NCBI GenBank assembly: GCA_031378345.1
Contig: JANNDY010000036.1
Location: forward strand, 1 to 64,000
Direction: 5' to 3'
Length of the DNA: 64,000 bases
DNA from: Emticicia sp031378345
GTDB taxonomy: Bacteria > Bacteroidota > Bacteroidia > Cytophagales > Spirosomataceae
Shown: in pieces, positions 19,182 to 28,169 of the stretch
How the letters are laid out: each line of letters starts with the position of its first letter
Position numbering within the stretch: the stretch's first letter is position 1
The notes under the pieces: model-generated
The model's input: the letters and a program-made list of their open reading frames with translations, nothing else
Told to the model about the DNA's origin: nothing
Databases searched by the model: none
Position numbers and translations under genes: made by a program

Positions 19182-20459
19182 TCAACCATAACCACCTCTA
19201 AACTTATACGTACTCGCCACTTTATCAATAGCTACAATATAGGCAGCCAAACGCAACGAAACACCATGCTTTTGCGAAGTTGCAAACACATTATCAAAAG
19301 CATCTTTCATCATGCGGTCAGAGCGACGATTGATGCGGTCGAGTGTCCATTTATAACCAATGCGGTTTTGTACCCATTCAAAATACGACACCGTAACGCC
19401 ACCGGCATTTGCCAAAATATCAGGCACAACCATAATGCCTTTTTCATTAATAATATCATCAGCACTTGCCGAAGTCGGTCCATTTGCCCCTTCTACAATT
19501 AATCTTGCTTGAATTTTTGCAGCATTGTCATGCGTAATTACATCTTCCGTGGCAGCAGGCACTAAAACATCAACACTCAATGCTAATAATTCTTCATTTG
19601 AAATCAAATCTGCCTCTTTATAGCCTTCCAATGTGCCATTATTTGCATTTCGGAAAGCCATTGCTTTTTCAACATCAATGCCTTTTGCATTATAATACGC
19701 TCCCGAAATATCGCTCAACCCACAAATTGTTACACCTTTTTCCTGCAAAAGTTTGGCTGCAAACGAACCAACATTGCCAAAACCCTGCACAGCGGCCGTA
19801 GCTTTATATGGATTAAGGCGAAGTTTTTCCATTCCTGCCAAAGCCGAAACCATGACTCCTCTGCCAGTTGCTTCGGTTCGCCCCAACGAACCGCCCAAAA
19901 CCAACGGTTTGCCAGTTACCACAGCATTGACCGTCATTCCTTTTGCCTTTGAATATTCGTCCATTAACCATGCCATTTCACGAGGTCCAGTTCCCATATC
20001 TGGTGCTGGAATATCTTTATCTGGACCAAAAATATCAAGCATTGAAATAGTGTAGGCACGTGTCAAACGTTCCATTTCACCTGCCGACATTTCTCTTGGG
20101 TTACATGCGATTCCACCTTTTGCTCCTCCATAAGGAATATCAATAACGGCACATTTCCAAGTCATCCATGCTGCCAAAGCTCGTACTTCGTCAATATTGA
20201 CGGCGGGGTCGAAGCGAATACCGCCTTTACTTGGTCCTAAAATAGTAGAATGAATAACTCGGTAGCCTTCAAAAACTTTGATTTGACCATTATCCATCAT
20301 TACAGGTAAGCCAACAGTTACTTGACGAGCAGGAACTTTCAAGATGTAATACATTTCTTCACTGATTCCCAAAATCTTCACCGCTGCGTCAAATCTTTGC
20401 ATCATTGACTCCAAAGGATTCTCTTTATCCTTGATTGGAGCAGGTTCTAAATATGTCAT
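19182..20459 (-). CDS. Glu/Leu/Phe/Val dehydrogenase, probably glutamate dehydrogenase
   Basis: 425 residues, the length of the hexameric NAD-type glutamate dehydrogenases. The dimerisation and substrate domain contains PVMMDNGQIKVFEGYRV and the catalytic-lysine segment PYGGAKGGI. The nucleotide-binding domain has the GFGNVG dinucleotide loop near residue 220, and the C-terminal ILANAGGVTVSYFEW is typical. It reversibly deaminates glutamate to 2-oxoglutarate in the cytoplasm. It is transcribed alone; leucine or valine dehydrogenases are shorter, which favours glutamate. Confidence 0.9.
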   Translation of the reverse strand: MTYLEPAPIKDKENPLESMMQRFDAAVKILGISEEMYYILKVPARQVTVGLPVMMDNGQIKVFEGYRVIHSTILGPSKGGIRFDPAVNIDEVRALAAWMTWKCAVIDIPYGGAKGGIACNPREMSAGEMERLTRAYTISMLDIFGPDKDIPAPDMGTGPREMAWLMDEYSKAKGMTVNAVVTGKPLVLGGSLGRTEATGRGVMVSALAGMEKLRLNPYKATAAVQGFGNVGSFAAKLLQEKGVTICGLSDISGAYYNAKGIDVEKAMAFRNANNGTLEGYKEADLISNEELLALSVDVLVPAATEDVITHDNAAKIQARLIVEGANGPTSASADDIINEKGIMVVPDILANAGGVTVSYFEWVQNRIGYKWTLDRINRRSDRMMKDAFDNVFATSQKHGVSLRLAAYIVAIDKVASTYKFRGGYG

Positions 20460-20543
20460 AAACAGAATAATATTTTGTTTGTGAATTTAGTTTCACGGTG
20501 CAAACTTAGAAAAAAGAAATTGTTTCTTAAAATAGTTAAATTT

Positions 20544-20595
20544 TTGACGAAAATTTTCACAATATATTTGGTCAGAATACCCAATGCTATATTTG
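20544..20595 (+). promoter_or_regulatory. Tandem Bacteroidota-type promoters for the DksA-like gene
   Basis: Two TATATTTG boxes (20563-20570 and 20588-20595) fit the TANNTTTG -7 consensus of the Bacteroidota primary sigma factor. TTG lies 16 bp before the first (20544-20546) and 17 bp before the second (20568-20570), so the -33 element of the downstream promoter overlaps the -7 of the upstream one. Both would leave a leader of about 165-200 nt before the ATG at 20769. The rest of 20460-20768 is AT-rich and shows no gene. Confidence 0.5.
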
Positions 20596-20768
20596 AAATT
20601 TACAGTAAAACCAAATAATTTACTGTGTTTAAACAAATACCATTAAATAAATTTTTTTTTACTATTTTTAATATTTTTTGGGCCATCATTGTTTTACTCT
20701 ATCAAAAAGCTATATTTGTGGGATTTTTCAAAAATGCCCAGAATATAACATTTACTGCAAAAAAAACT

Positions 20769-21158
20769 ATGACAGCAGTTGAAGAAAAGACCCGATATTC
20801 AGAAGCTGAACTAAGGGAGTTTGAGGTAATTATTACTCAAAAATTAGATGCAACTCGCACCGAGCTGAATTTTATTAGAGAAACCCTCAGTCGCAAAAAT
20901 GATAATGGTACAGATTATTTTGCCAACAGCACCAAACTCATGGAAGATGGGGCAGATGTTAGCGAAAAAGAACAATTAAGTCAGTCGGCGGGGCGTTTGC
21001 AGAAATTTGCTCAACAATTAGAAGCAGCATTGATTCGCATCAAAAATGGTACGTATGGCGTTTGTCGTGATTCAGGAAAACTCATTCCGAAGGAGCGTTT
21101 GAGGGCAGTTCCGCACACGCAGCAAACGATTGAAGCAAAATTGAAGGCTGCAAATTAA
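20769..21158 (+). CDS. TraR/DksA-family protein lacking the zinc cysteines
   Basis: The ATG at 20769 gives 129 residues (MTAVEEKTRYSEAELREFEV). The frame is open further upstream to a GTG at 20625, but that extension is hydrophobic and unlike the family. A coiled-coil helical pair occupies about residues 10-95. The C-terminal YGVCRDSGKLIPKERLRAVPHTQQTIEAK matches the DksA zinc-finger region, with only one cysteine of the normal four, so zinc binding is unlikely. By family it would enter the RNA polymerase secondary channel and adjust transcription. This reduced form seems common in Bacteroidota. A strong terminator follows. Confidence 0.82.
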   Translation: MTAVEEKTRYSEAELREFEVIITQKLDATRTELNFIRETLSRKNDNGTDYFANSTKLMEDGADVSEKEQLSQSAGRLQKFAQQLEAALIRIKNGTYGVCRDSGKLIPKERLRAVPHTQQTIEAKLKAAN

Positions 21159-21250
21159 GTTTTAGGAAAAAAATCCAATATAAAATCCTCCTTGAAAAAT
21201 AGCTGTAAAAGCAGATTTTTTTCAAGGTATAAAGTTTATTTTGTCTATAA

Positions 21251-21277
21251 AAAAAGCCTCTTTGTCGGAGGCTTTTT
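21251..21277 (+). terminator. Rho-independent terminator
   Basis: A perfect 10-bp stem (AAAAAGCCTC with GAGGCTTTTT) and a 7-nt loop, followed by further T residues, after the DksA-like gene. Confidence 0.85.
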
Positions 21278-21325
21278 GCTTTTTTGAGATTTTCTCTACT
21301 TATTTGTTAAAAAAAACTTCTCAAC

Positions 21326-23869
21326 ATGAAAAAAACATTTATCCTAACCCTCATTTTCTTACAATTACTTGTTAGTCAAGCATTTAGCCAAGTGGCAGAT
21401 AGCTACTATTTACCTCAAAATATTACTTATGATGCCTCGATTCCAACTCCTCAAAAGTTTTTGGGCTATCAAGTTGGCGAACAGCACGTAACGCCTTACG
21501 AAACAATTACTTACATGAAAGAATTGGCACGACATTCCAACCGTTTTCGAGTAGAAACGTATGCCAAAACCTTTGAAAACCGTGAATTGTTGCTCATTAC
21601 AGTAACTTCTCCGCAAAATCATGGACGCATAGAACAAATCAAAACCGAACATCAAAAACTTGTAAATCCTTCACAATCAGGCAGTTTAGACTTGCAAAAA
21701 ATGCCAATCGTTGTCTGGATGGGCTATTCGGTGCATGGAAATGAGGCGAGTGGCACAAACTCAAATTTGATGTCGGCTTATTATTTGGCTGCCGCACAAG
21801 GGGCTGGCATTGACTCGCTTTTGAATGAAACTATTATTCTGATTGACCCCGTAATCAATGCTGACGGTGGAAATCGTTTTGCAACTTGGGTGAATATCAA
21901 TCGAAGTAATAATTTGGTGAGTGATATAAATAGCCGAGAATTTAGCGAAACTTGGCCCGGCGGTCGCTCCAACCATTATTGGTTCGACATGAACCGTGAT
22001 TGGCTTTATCAACAAATGCCTGAAAGTAAAGGTCGTTTGGTGAAGTTTTATGACTGGCGACCAAATATTTTGACCGACCACCACGAAATGGGCAGCAATT
22101 CGAGCTTTTTCTTTCAACCAGGAATTCCTGCACGCACGCACCCAATGACACCAAAGCGTAATATTGATTTGACCATAAAATTTGGCAAATACCAAGCGGC
22201 GGGCATGGACAAAATAGGTTCGGCATATTATACACAAGAAAATTACGACGATTTTTATTATGGAAAAGGTTCTACCCTACCCGATGTCAATGGTTCGATA
22301 GGCATTTTGTTTGAGCAAGCCTCTTCTCGTGGGCATTTGCAAGAAACTACTAATGGTGTTTTGAGCTTTCCGTTTACAGTTCGTAACCAATTTACTGCCA
22401 CATTATCAACGCTGCGTGCTGGGCGTGAAATGCGTGTAGAATTGCTCGAACACATGAGGTCTTTTTATAAAGAAACTTCGACCGATGCCGTGAAAGGCTA
22501 TGTATTTGGCAATAGCAATGATGCCGCAAAAACTTGGGAAATGATTAATATGTTGAAACGAAATCAGATTGATGTTTATCGAGTTTCTAAAGATGAACGT
22601 ATTGATAATCAAGGCTTTAGCAAAGAAAACTCCTTCGTTGTGCCGATGAATCAACCGCAACATCGCCTCATAAAATCTTTGTTTGAAAAGCGTACAACTT
22701 TTGAAGATAGTTTGTTTTATGACATTTCGGCATGGTCGCTGCAATATTGTATGAATATGCCAATGGCTGAGGCAAAAACAGCAATTTCGTTAGGTGAAAA
22801 AGTAGAAAAAAATGATTTTCCGAAAGGGAAAGTTTATGGAAAAAGTCCTTATGCTTACTTTTTTGAGTGGAACAGTTATTATGCTCCACGTACCGCTTAC
22901 GAATTATTGAAAAAAGGCTATAACCTAAAAGTTGCCTTTGAGCCATTTAAGGCAGTTGTTGAAGGCAAAGAAAAGGCTTTCGATTATGGCACAATTCAGA
23001 TTTTTAGTAATGGCTCTGACCCTTCGGCTTTGCTTCAAACGCTTGCCGAAAGAGATGGCGTAGATTTTTATGCAACTCAAACAGGTCTTACGCCCGACGG
23101 AATAGATTTGGGCAGCGAAAAATTCAGAAAAATGCGAACACCAAAAGTTTTGATGTTGGTAGGAACGGGCGTGCAATCAACCGACGCGGGCGAAATTTGG
23201 CATTTGCTTGACACACGAATTAATATTCCACTGACCTTCGCAGACATCGAAACCGTCAATCGAGTAGCTTTGGAAAAGTACACTCATATTTTAATGGCAG
23301 GAGGAAATTATAACAATCTTTCTGACGAAAAAATTAAGCGTTTTGTGCAAGGCGGCGGTGTGCTTGTTGCCATGACAGATGCCGTAGAATGGATTTCTAC
23401 AAAGAAAATAGCCAATATTACAATAAAAGAGAAGCCAAATAATGATGGTGCTGGAGAAAAACGTTCTTATAATTTACAGGAAAAATATACAGGTGCTTTA
23501 GAAACCGCAGGAACTATTTTTGAAGCAAAAATTGACCCTTCGCACCCGCTTTGTTTTGGTTATCAACAAAATAAATTGGCTTTGTTTAAAGACAATAATA
23601 TTTTCATGGAAGACACCAAAAATCCTTATAATACACCTTTGGTTTTCACGGCAAATCCTTTGTTGGCAGGTTATGTTCATTCAAAAAATGAGAAGTTGAT
23701 TAAAAATTCGCCTGCCGTCATTGCCTTAAATGTTGGTGCAGGGCGAGTAATTGCGATGTCCGAAAATCCAAATTTCAGGGCATTTTGGTATGGTACAAAT
23801 AAGTTGTTTTTGAATACTCTTTTCTTTGGAAATTTGATTGGTGGTGGTAGATTTGGTGGAGAGGAGTAA
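21326..23869 (+). CDS. Exported M14 zinc carboxypeptidase
   Basis: 847 residues with a Sec signal peptide (about 1-21, ending AFSQ). The M14 domain spans roughly residues 40-400. HGNE (His137, Glu140) supplies two zinc ligands, the TDHHEMGS segment near residue 250 holds a likely third, and GILFEQASSRG near 327-337 holds the likely catalytic glutamate. The C-terminal half (about 600-847) resembles a class I glutamine-amidotransferase-like fold (VLMLVGTGVQST, HILMAGGNYN, GGGVLVAMTD), an arrangement seen in large Bacteroidota M14 proteins. A periplasmic or outer-membrane-associated peptidase is the likely role. The specificity is unknown. Confidence 0.87.
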   Translation: MKKTFILTLIFLQLLVSQAFSQVADSYYLPQNITYDASIPTPQKFLGYQVGEQHVTPYETITYMKELARHSNRFRVETYAKTFENRELLLITVTSPQNHGRIEQIKTEHQKLVNPSQSGSLDLQKMPIVVWMGYSVHGNEASGTNSNLMSAYYLAAAQGAGIDSLLNETIILIDPVINADGGNRFATWVNINRSNNLVSDINSREFSETWPGGRSNHYWFDMNRDWLYQQMPESKGRLVKFYDWRPNILTDHHEMGSNSSFFFQPGIPARTHPMTPKRNIDLTIKFGKYQAAGMDKIGSAYYTQENYDDFYYGKGSTLPDVNGSIGILFEQASSRGHLQETTNGVLSFPFTVRNQFTATLSTLRAGREMRVELLEHMRSFYKETSTDAVKGYVFGNSNDAAKTWEMINMLKRNQIDVYRVSKDERIDNQGFSKENSFVVPMNQPQHRLIKSLFEKRTTFEDSLFYDISAWSLQYCMNMPMAEAKTAISLGEKVEKNDFPKGKVYGKSPYAYFFEWNSYYAPRTAYELLKKGYNLKVAFEPFKAVVEGKEKAFDYGTIQIFSNGSDPSALLQTLAERDGVDFYATQTGLTPDGIDLGSEKFRKMRTPKVLMLVGTGVQSTDAGEIWHLLDTRINIPLTFADIETVNRVALEKYTHILMAGGNYNNLSDEKIKRFVQGGGVLVAMTDAVEWISTKKIANITIKEKPNNDGAGEKRSYNLQEKYTGALETAGTIFEAKIDPSHPLCFGYQQNKLALFKDNNIFMEDTKNPYNTPLVFTANPLLAGYVHSKNEKLIKNSPAVIALNVGAGRVIAMSENPNFRAFWYGTNKLFLNTLFFGNLIGGGRFGGEE

Positions 23870-23881
23870 AATACACAACAG

Positions 23882-23911
23882 AATTACGATTTACGAATTA
23901 CGATTTACGAA
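23882..23911. repeat. Heptanucleotide array (ATTACGA/TTTACGA)
   Basis: Four 7-bp units alternate ATTACGA and TTTACGA just after the M14 gene. The unit matches the array at 38112-38146. Confidence 0.75.
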
Positions 23912-23977
23912 AGCAGCTGATTATCAAGCATCTACGGCTTTTTGTAACCCGAAAATCAATTTCTGATGTGTATATAC

Positions 23978-24018
23978 AAAAACGAGCCAAAATCTCAGAA
24001 AGATTTTGGCTCGTTTTT
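23978..24018. terminator. Strong bidirectional terminator
   Basis: An 18-bp perfect inverted repeat (23978-23995 with 24001-24018) with a 5-nt loop, A-run on the left and T-run on the right, between the convergent M14 and SPFH genes. Confidence 0.85.
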
Positions 24019-24048
24019 ATTTTATAGACAAAATTCCAAAATCGACAA

Positions 24049-24954
24049 CTACTTATCATTCAAAATCATCGGCGTATTTCCTTTTCCGCCCATGATAATT
24101 ATCTTCGTATTGGCTGATGTTGCAATCTCTTTTTGGGCTTTAATCATTTCATACTGCAATTGCTTGTCGGTCAAAGTTGTGGTAATGATTCTTTGATAGT
24201 CCGAAATACCTTGAGCTTCTACACGCTTACGCTCGGCTTCTTGTTTTTCTTTTTGCAAGACAAACTGCATTTTTTGAGCTTCTTGCTCGGCATTGATTTT
24301 CGACTCAATGGTTTTTTTAACTGATTCTGGCAAATTGATATTTCTGACCAATAATTGCTCTAAAACTAAACCTCTTGATTTAAAATCAGTTTCAATAGAC
24401 TTGAATATTTTTCCTTGAAATTCATCTCTTTTCGTAGAATATAAAGCAACCGCTTCATAATAAGCAGCAATATCACGAATACGTGTACGTGTAATCGGAC
24501 GAACGATTACATCTTCATAATTTCCTCCGATTTTCTTTAAAATCGTTGGAGCTTGGTCGGGTTGAACTCGGTAAAGAACCGTCAAATCAATGACCACTTC
24601 CAAACCATCAGACGATAGCACACGAATGGCATCATCACCTGCTTGTTTGCCTTCGTCATGTACGCCCGACATCGTGTAATTTTGCGTACGGGTATCAAAT
24701 TCAGTAACTTCTACCAATGGGTTCACAAAGTTTAGTCCACTCGTAAGTGTACCTTCTTTTACATTTCCAAAAAGCGACTGCACACCAACTCGACCTGCAT
24801 CAATTTGTTTGACAGTGGAAGATGCAAGCCCTAAAAGAATCAAAATAATACCCACTACTTTGAGCGGGCGAGAAAAACGAGCAAACTGTAATGATGGGGT
24901 GTTGATAGCAAATCCTACTATCAAGATAATGACACCGATTGTTAAAAAAAACAT
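24049..24954 (-). CDS. Prohibitin-like SPFH domain membrane protein
   Basis: The ATG at 24954 gives 301 residues beginning MFFLTIGVIILIVGF; the frame extends to 25011 but adds a poorly fitting leader. Two hydrophobic segments (about 1-16 and 30-47) are followed by an SPFH/band 7 domain (about 50-230, VGVQSLFGNVKEGTLTSGLNFVNP). A charged helix (about 215-260, EQEAQKMQFVLQKEKQEAERKRVEAQG) forms the oligomerising coil. Family members assemble ring-like cages that scaffold membrane microdomains or restrain FtsH-type proteases. No protease gene is adjacent. Confidence 0.85.
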   Translation of the reverse strand: MFFLTIGVIILIVGFAINTPSLQFARFSRPLKVVGIILILLGLASSTVKQIDAGRVGVQSLFGNVKEGTLTSGLNFVNPLVEVTEFDTRTQNYTMSGVHDEGKQAGDDAIRVLSSDGLEVVIDLTVLYRVQPDQAPTILKKIGGNYEDVIVRPITRTRIRDIAAYYEAVALYSTKRDEFQGKIFKSIETDFKSRGLVLEQLLVRNINLPESVKKTIESKINAEQEAQKMQFVLQKEKQEAERKRVEAQGISDYQRIITTTLTDKQLQYEMIKAQKEIATSANTKIIIMGGKGNTPMILNDK

Positions 24955-25328
24955 GGTTTTGTATTGGTTTAGATATTGGTTGCTAACAAAAGCGGAGCAA
25001 ACGTACTGCAAGGTGCGAGATATTATTCAATATTTACATGAAAGGTGATTTTTCAATTAATTTAATGAGGTTTTAATGATGAAGTTTTAAGATGAGAAAA
25101 ACTATTCTGAACGTTATTTTAGTAGTAAAATACAACTTATCCACAATTGTACCCACTTACTAATTTTACAAGCTATTTGCAGAAACCCGTGCCAAACTTG
25201 GTACGCTTTTTAGACTTACATAATCAGAGTAGAATTTTTTCATAGTTTGAAAGAGTTAAGTGCTTTCTTGTTTTCCATGAACGACAGAACCGAGCTATCA
25301 ATCTTTAGGTAGCTCGGTCTTTTTTTTG
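24955..25328. other. Intergenic region with an orphan plus-strand terminator
   Basis: No gene is visible. The hairpin ACCGAGCTA/TAGCTCGGT (25289-25297 with 25310-25318) is followed by a long T-run on the plus strand, although both neighbouring genes are on the minus strand. Either it is a lopsided terminator for the 25329-26465 gene or it ends a small plus-strand RNA. A perfect TTATCCACA at 25137-25145 is probably chance. Confidence 0.5.
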
Positions 25329-26465
25329 TCAAAATGCTTCCCCAATCGTCAGATATAAATTTCCTTTTTCGCCAGGTTGAATGCCATAATCAACTCTAAT
25401 ATTTATATGTTCTTTTTTAATTGCTTTGATGCGTAGTCCACAACCATAAGTAAACTTTGGTTTATTGAAACGTATCAGATTTTTATCATCGCCCAAATAC
25501 CCTAATGAACTAAAAGCGGTTAATCCCAAAAACTTCCAAACTTCAAATCGGCCTTCAGCTTGTAATAGGAAAAAGTTTTTATCACGAAATTTGCCTTCAA
25601 AAAGTCCACGCATTTTCTTTGCTCCGCCCAACAATGAAAGTTGGTTAAATGGAACATTTTGCCCTTGAATAAAGCTTCCATACAAATTACTTGCAAACAC
25701 TATTTTCTTGCTAATTGATTGATAGTTAGCGGCATCCAGCACAATTCGATTAAAATTCCGGTCAGCTCCGAAGACTTTCAAAGTTGGTAAAATATAAAAT
25801 TCCGCAAATGTTCCTTTACGTGGATAAAAAACTGCGTCACGGGAATCTTTCAAAAACGAAATTCCTAAACTTGATGTACGACTGTTTTCACTTCCTGCGA
25901 TTTTGCCCGAAGCCAATTCTTTGCCTGCATCGGTAGAGGTGATTTTATAATTTTCAAACTGGTATCTCAGACCTACATAAAGGTTTTTAGCAATCAGTCG
26001 AGACACTAAAATTTTTAATCGAGGATAGTCAACGCCATAATTTTCCTCTGGAATTTGGTTTTCGCCTATACCAAAGTATTTGTAATTGTACTTGAAGAAA
26101 CCCACCTCACCGCTGATATAATATTTATTGTTATCGTAGAAAACTGAAAACGGCATATAAGCCAAAAATTGTTTTTTTTGCGTGTAAGCAACTCCAATTG
26201 AAATTTGAGAAGGTTTTGCTACTTCATTATCATTTTTAAACTTAAATGTACCTGTAACCAATGCCCCTGCCGCAAAACCAGTTTCGGGCAGCCTAAAAAT
26301 TATTGGCAATGGCAGAATGGTTTTATCTCGTAGATATTTTCCTTCTTTTTTTAGTGATAAGCTATTTTGATAACTCATTGATGATGAATCACTTATCGAG
26401 TTTGCAAAGCTATTATAAGTTAAAGTCAATGTTAATAATAAAACCAGATTTTTCATTTTTTTCAT
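25329..26465 (-). CDS. Outer-membrane surface antigen (BamA/TamA barrel-like)
   Basis: The ATG at 26465 gives 378 residues (MKKMKNLVLLLTLTLTYNSFANS is the signal region). The rest alternates amphipathic beta strands and ends LYLTIGEAF with a terminal aromatic, as outer-membrane barrels do. Segments such as SSLGISFLKDSRDAVFYPRKGTFAEF and GGAKKMRGLFEGKFRD resemble the Omp85-family surface-antigen barrel (RDxxxxPxxG and the MRG loop, like the VRGF lid-lock motif). No POTRA domains are present, so it is a stand-alone barrel. Substrate or partner unknown; lipid or protein insertion is the family theme. Confidence 0.78.
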   Translation of the reverse strand: MKKMKNLVLLLTLTLTYNSFANSISDSSSMSYQNSLSLKKEGKYLRDKTILPLPIIFRLPETGFAAGALVTGTFKFKNDNEVAKPSQISIGVAYTQKKQFLAYMPFSVFYDNNKYYISGEVGFFKYNYKYFGIGENQIPEENYGVDYPRLKILVSRLIAKNLYVGLRYQFENYKITSTDAGKELASGKIAGSENSRTSSLGISFLKDSRDAVFYPRKGTFAEFYILPTLKVFGADRNFNRIVLDAANYQSISKKIVFASNLYGSFIQGQNVPFNQLSLLGGAKKMRGLFEGKFRDKNFFLLQAEGRFEVWKFLGLTAFSSLGYLGDDKNLIRFNKPKFTYGCGLRIKAIKKEHINIRVDYGIQPGEKGNLYLTIGEAF

Positions 26466-26535
26466 TTCAAAATATTCACAAGATATATATTGAAGTAACG
26501 GAAAAAACGGCAAAAAGGTTGGGTGTTATAAGTCA

Positions 26536-27456
26536 TTATTTCAAATATCTCTTTCTCAACATTTGCATCATATATATATTAATCGCCCATTGGTCGGCAA
26601 CAGGTTGCTGCGTATATGGCAATGTTTGAAGATAATTTGGCGGGCCAAATTCTGTCAAAATCGTCATTATTCCACCCTCTTTCATCTTTCTTTCCATTAC
26701 TTTATCCCACCAATTTAGGTGTGCTTTTACAGCACTTCCCCACTCTGGAGCCCTTGGGTCATTGACTTGTGGTCCTTCTTGATGTCCGATTCTGGCGTGT
26801 AAATGTTCTACTCGTTCCAATGCCAAAGCCACCGTTTCGACTTGGTCTTCGAGCAAAGACTCGTGTACATTGCACCAATGCGAAATATCAAGTGTCAATC
26901 GTAAAGCAGGATTTTTCTCCATGAAATTTCGTGTGATATGTGCTGCAAAAAGCATCCTTCCACGATGTGTTTCATGGCAAATTTTGATACCTGTTTTGGC
27001 AGTTGCTTCGGTAGTATGCTCAATAAATGCCTTATTTTGCTCATAAGTAAAGAAATCTCGTCCACTATGGCAATTGATATACAACGGTTTTTTTGCAGAT
27101 TGTGAGGTAGCCGCATCAATGTTTTTCTTGAATGTTTCGAGGTGTGCCGAATAGTCTTTTTGACTACTGCCGCACAAATAACCAATTTCTAAATCATGCT
27201 TTTCGAGAGCGGCAAAAAGTTCTTTTTGGTCTTTTGGCTCATTGGGCCACCAAAGTTCTACACCATCGTAGCCTTCCTTTTTTACTGCAGCACAAAAAGC
27301 GTCCATTGAACCTTCCCAGCCCCAATTGGTTGCCATAATTTTTAGTTGAAATCCAGCATTGATATTTTCAACAGATATTTTCTCTTGTGCAATCGTTTCC
27401 ACAGAAGAAAGTAAAGCACTTGTTGCTGTTAGGTTCATAAATTCTCGTCGTTTCAT
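26536..27456 (-). CDS. Sugar phosphate isomerase/epimerase-like TIM-barrel protein, exported
   Basis: 306 residues. The N-terminus KRREFMNLTATSALLSS resembles a Tat signal, followed by a xylose-isomerase-like AP-endonuclease-2 TIM barrel. Recognisable parts are GYDGVELWWPNEP, YINCHSGRDFF, ICHETHRGRM, LTLDISHWCNVHESL (metal ligands Asp and His), HARIGHQEGPQVNDP and TILTEFGPP (final Glu). Metal-dependent isomerase or epimerase activity on a sugar is inferred. Many Bacteroidota homologues are secreted and of undefined substrate. It precedes kdsC on the same strand by about 80 bp and may be separately transcribed. Confidence 0.83.
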   Translation of the reverse strand: MKRREFMNLTATSALLSSVETIAQEKISVENINAGFQLKIMATNWGWEGSMDAFCAAVKKEGYDGVELWWPNEPKDQKELFAALEKHDLEIGYLCGSSQKDYSAHLETFKKNIDAATSQSAKKPLYINCHSGRDFFTYEQNKAFIEHTTEATAKTGIKICHETHRGRMLFAAHITRNFMEKNPALRLTLDISHWCNVHESLLEDQVETVALALERVEHLHARIGHQEGPQVNDPRAPEWGSAVKAHLNWWDKVMERKMKEGGIMTILTEFGPPNYLQTLPYTQQPVADQWAINIYMMQMLRKRYLK

Positions 27457-27507
27457 AAAATTAATGAGTGAATATTTTTCTCAAATCCTGTATCTCGCTT
27501 CTCGAAT

Positions 27508-28029
27508 CTAAAATATTTTCATCCATTTACCTTGTTCTTTCATCACCAATTCGATGACTTCTCGCACGGCACAATTGCCGCCATTTCGAGTAGAATTATA
27601 ATCAACAATTTCAATGATTTCCTCCACAGCATCGGCAGGGCAGGCAGATAAAACATTCCGATGTTTCATAATTTCCCAGTCAGGCAAATCATCGCCCATA
27701 AATACGATTTCGTCTGCCAAAAGCTTATTATCTTCTAAATATTTATCAAAAACCGCTAACTTTTGGTCCGTTCTCACGCCCAGAAAAATATCTTTGATGC
27801 CAAACGGAGTAAGTCTTTCACGAATACTTTCTTCTTTTCCTCCCGAAATAATAGCAATTCTATAACCCGATTTTACGGCCATTGCTAAGGCATAACCATC
27901 TTTTACGTTAAAAACTCTTGCCAATTCACCACCTCGTAAGGCAATTACCGTTGCATCGGTCAGCACACCATCCACATCAAAAATAAAGGTTGTAATTTTT
28001 CGGAGTTGCGATTTGAGTTTGATATTCAT
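27508..28029 (-). CDS. kdsC: 3-deoxy-D-manno-octulosonate 8-phosphate phosphatase
   Basis: 173 residues, the normal size for KdsC, a tetrameric HAD-family phosphatase without a cap domain. FDVDGVLTD (residues 18-26) contains the nucleophile and acid/base aspartates, IISGG is motif II, and FMGDDLPDWEIM is the motif III/IV metal loop. It dephosphorylates Kdo-8-phosphate to Kdo for lipopolysaccharide. kdsA lies in the same window at 62498-63310, so the pathway genes are near each other but not in one operon. Confidence 0.9.
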   Translation of the reverse strand: MNIKLKSQLRKITTFIFDVDGVLTDATVIALRGGELARVFNVKDGYALAMAVKSGYRIAIISGGKEESIRERLTPFGIKDIFLGVRTDQKLAVFDKYLEDNKLLADEIVFMGDDLPDWEIMKHRNVLSACPADAVEEIIEIVDYNSTRNGGNCAVREVIELVMKEQGKWMKIF

Positions 28030-28072
28030 GAAATTGAGTTTATAAATTTTTCACATAAAGATTTGATAATCA

Positions 28073-28104
28073 GCACATTGGCATATTGGCACATTAGCAC
28101 ATTG
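28073..28104. repeat. Octanucleotide array (GCACATTG)
   Basis: Four consecutive 8-bp units, GCACATTG, GCATATTG, GCACATTA and GCACATTG, lie in the divergent space between kdsC and pbpC. Such arrays can change length by slippage and could affect the pbpC leader. Confidence 0.75.
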
Positions 28105-28169
28105 ATTTATTTTGCATAAAATTCGCTTAAATTCGTTTAATTCGTGCCATTAGTGAAGCATTTTTTTTT

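Noticed and set aside
25137..25145. DnaA box TTATCCACA, with another at 39576-39584
   Set aside because: Single isolated matches; about one is expected by chance in 64 kb. There is no cluster, AT-rich unwinding region or dnaA/dnaN context, so no origin is claimed.
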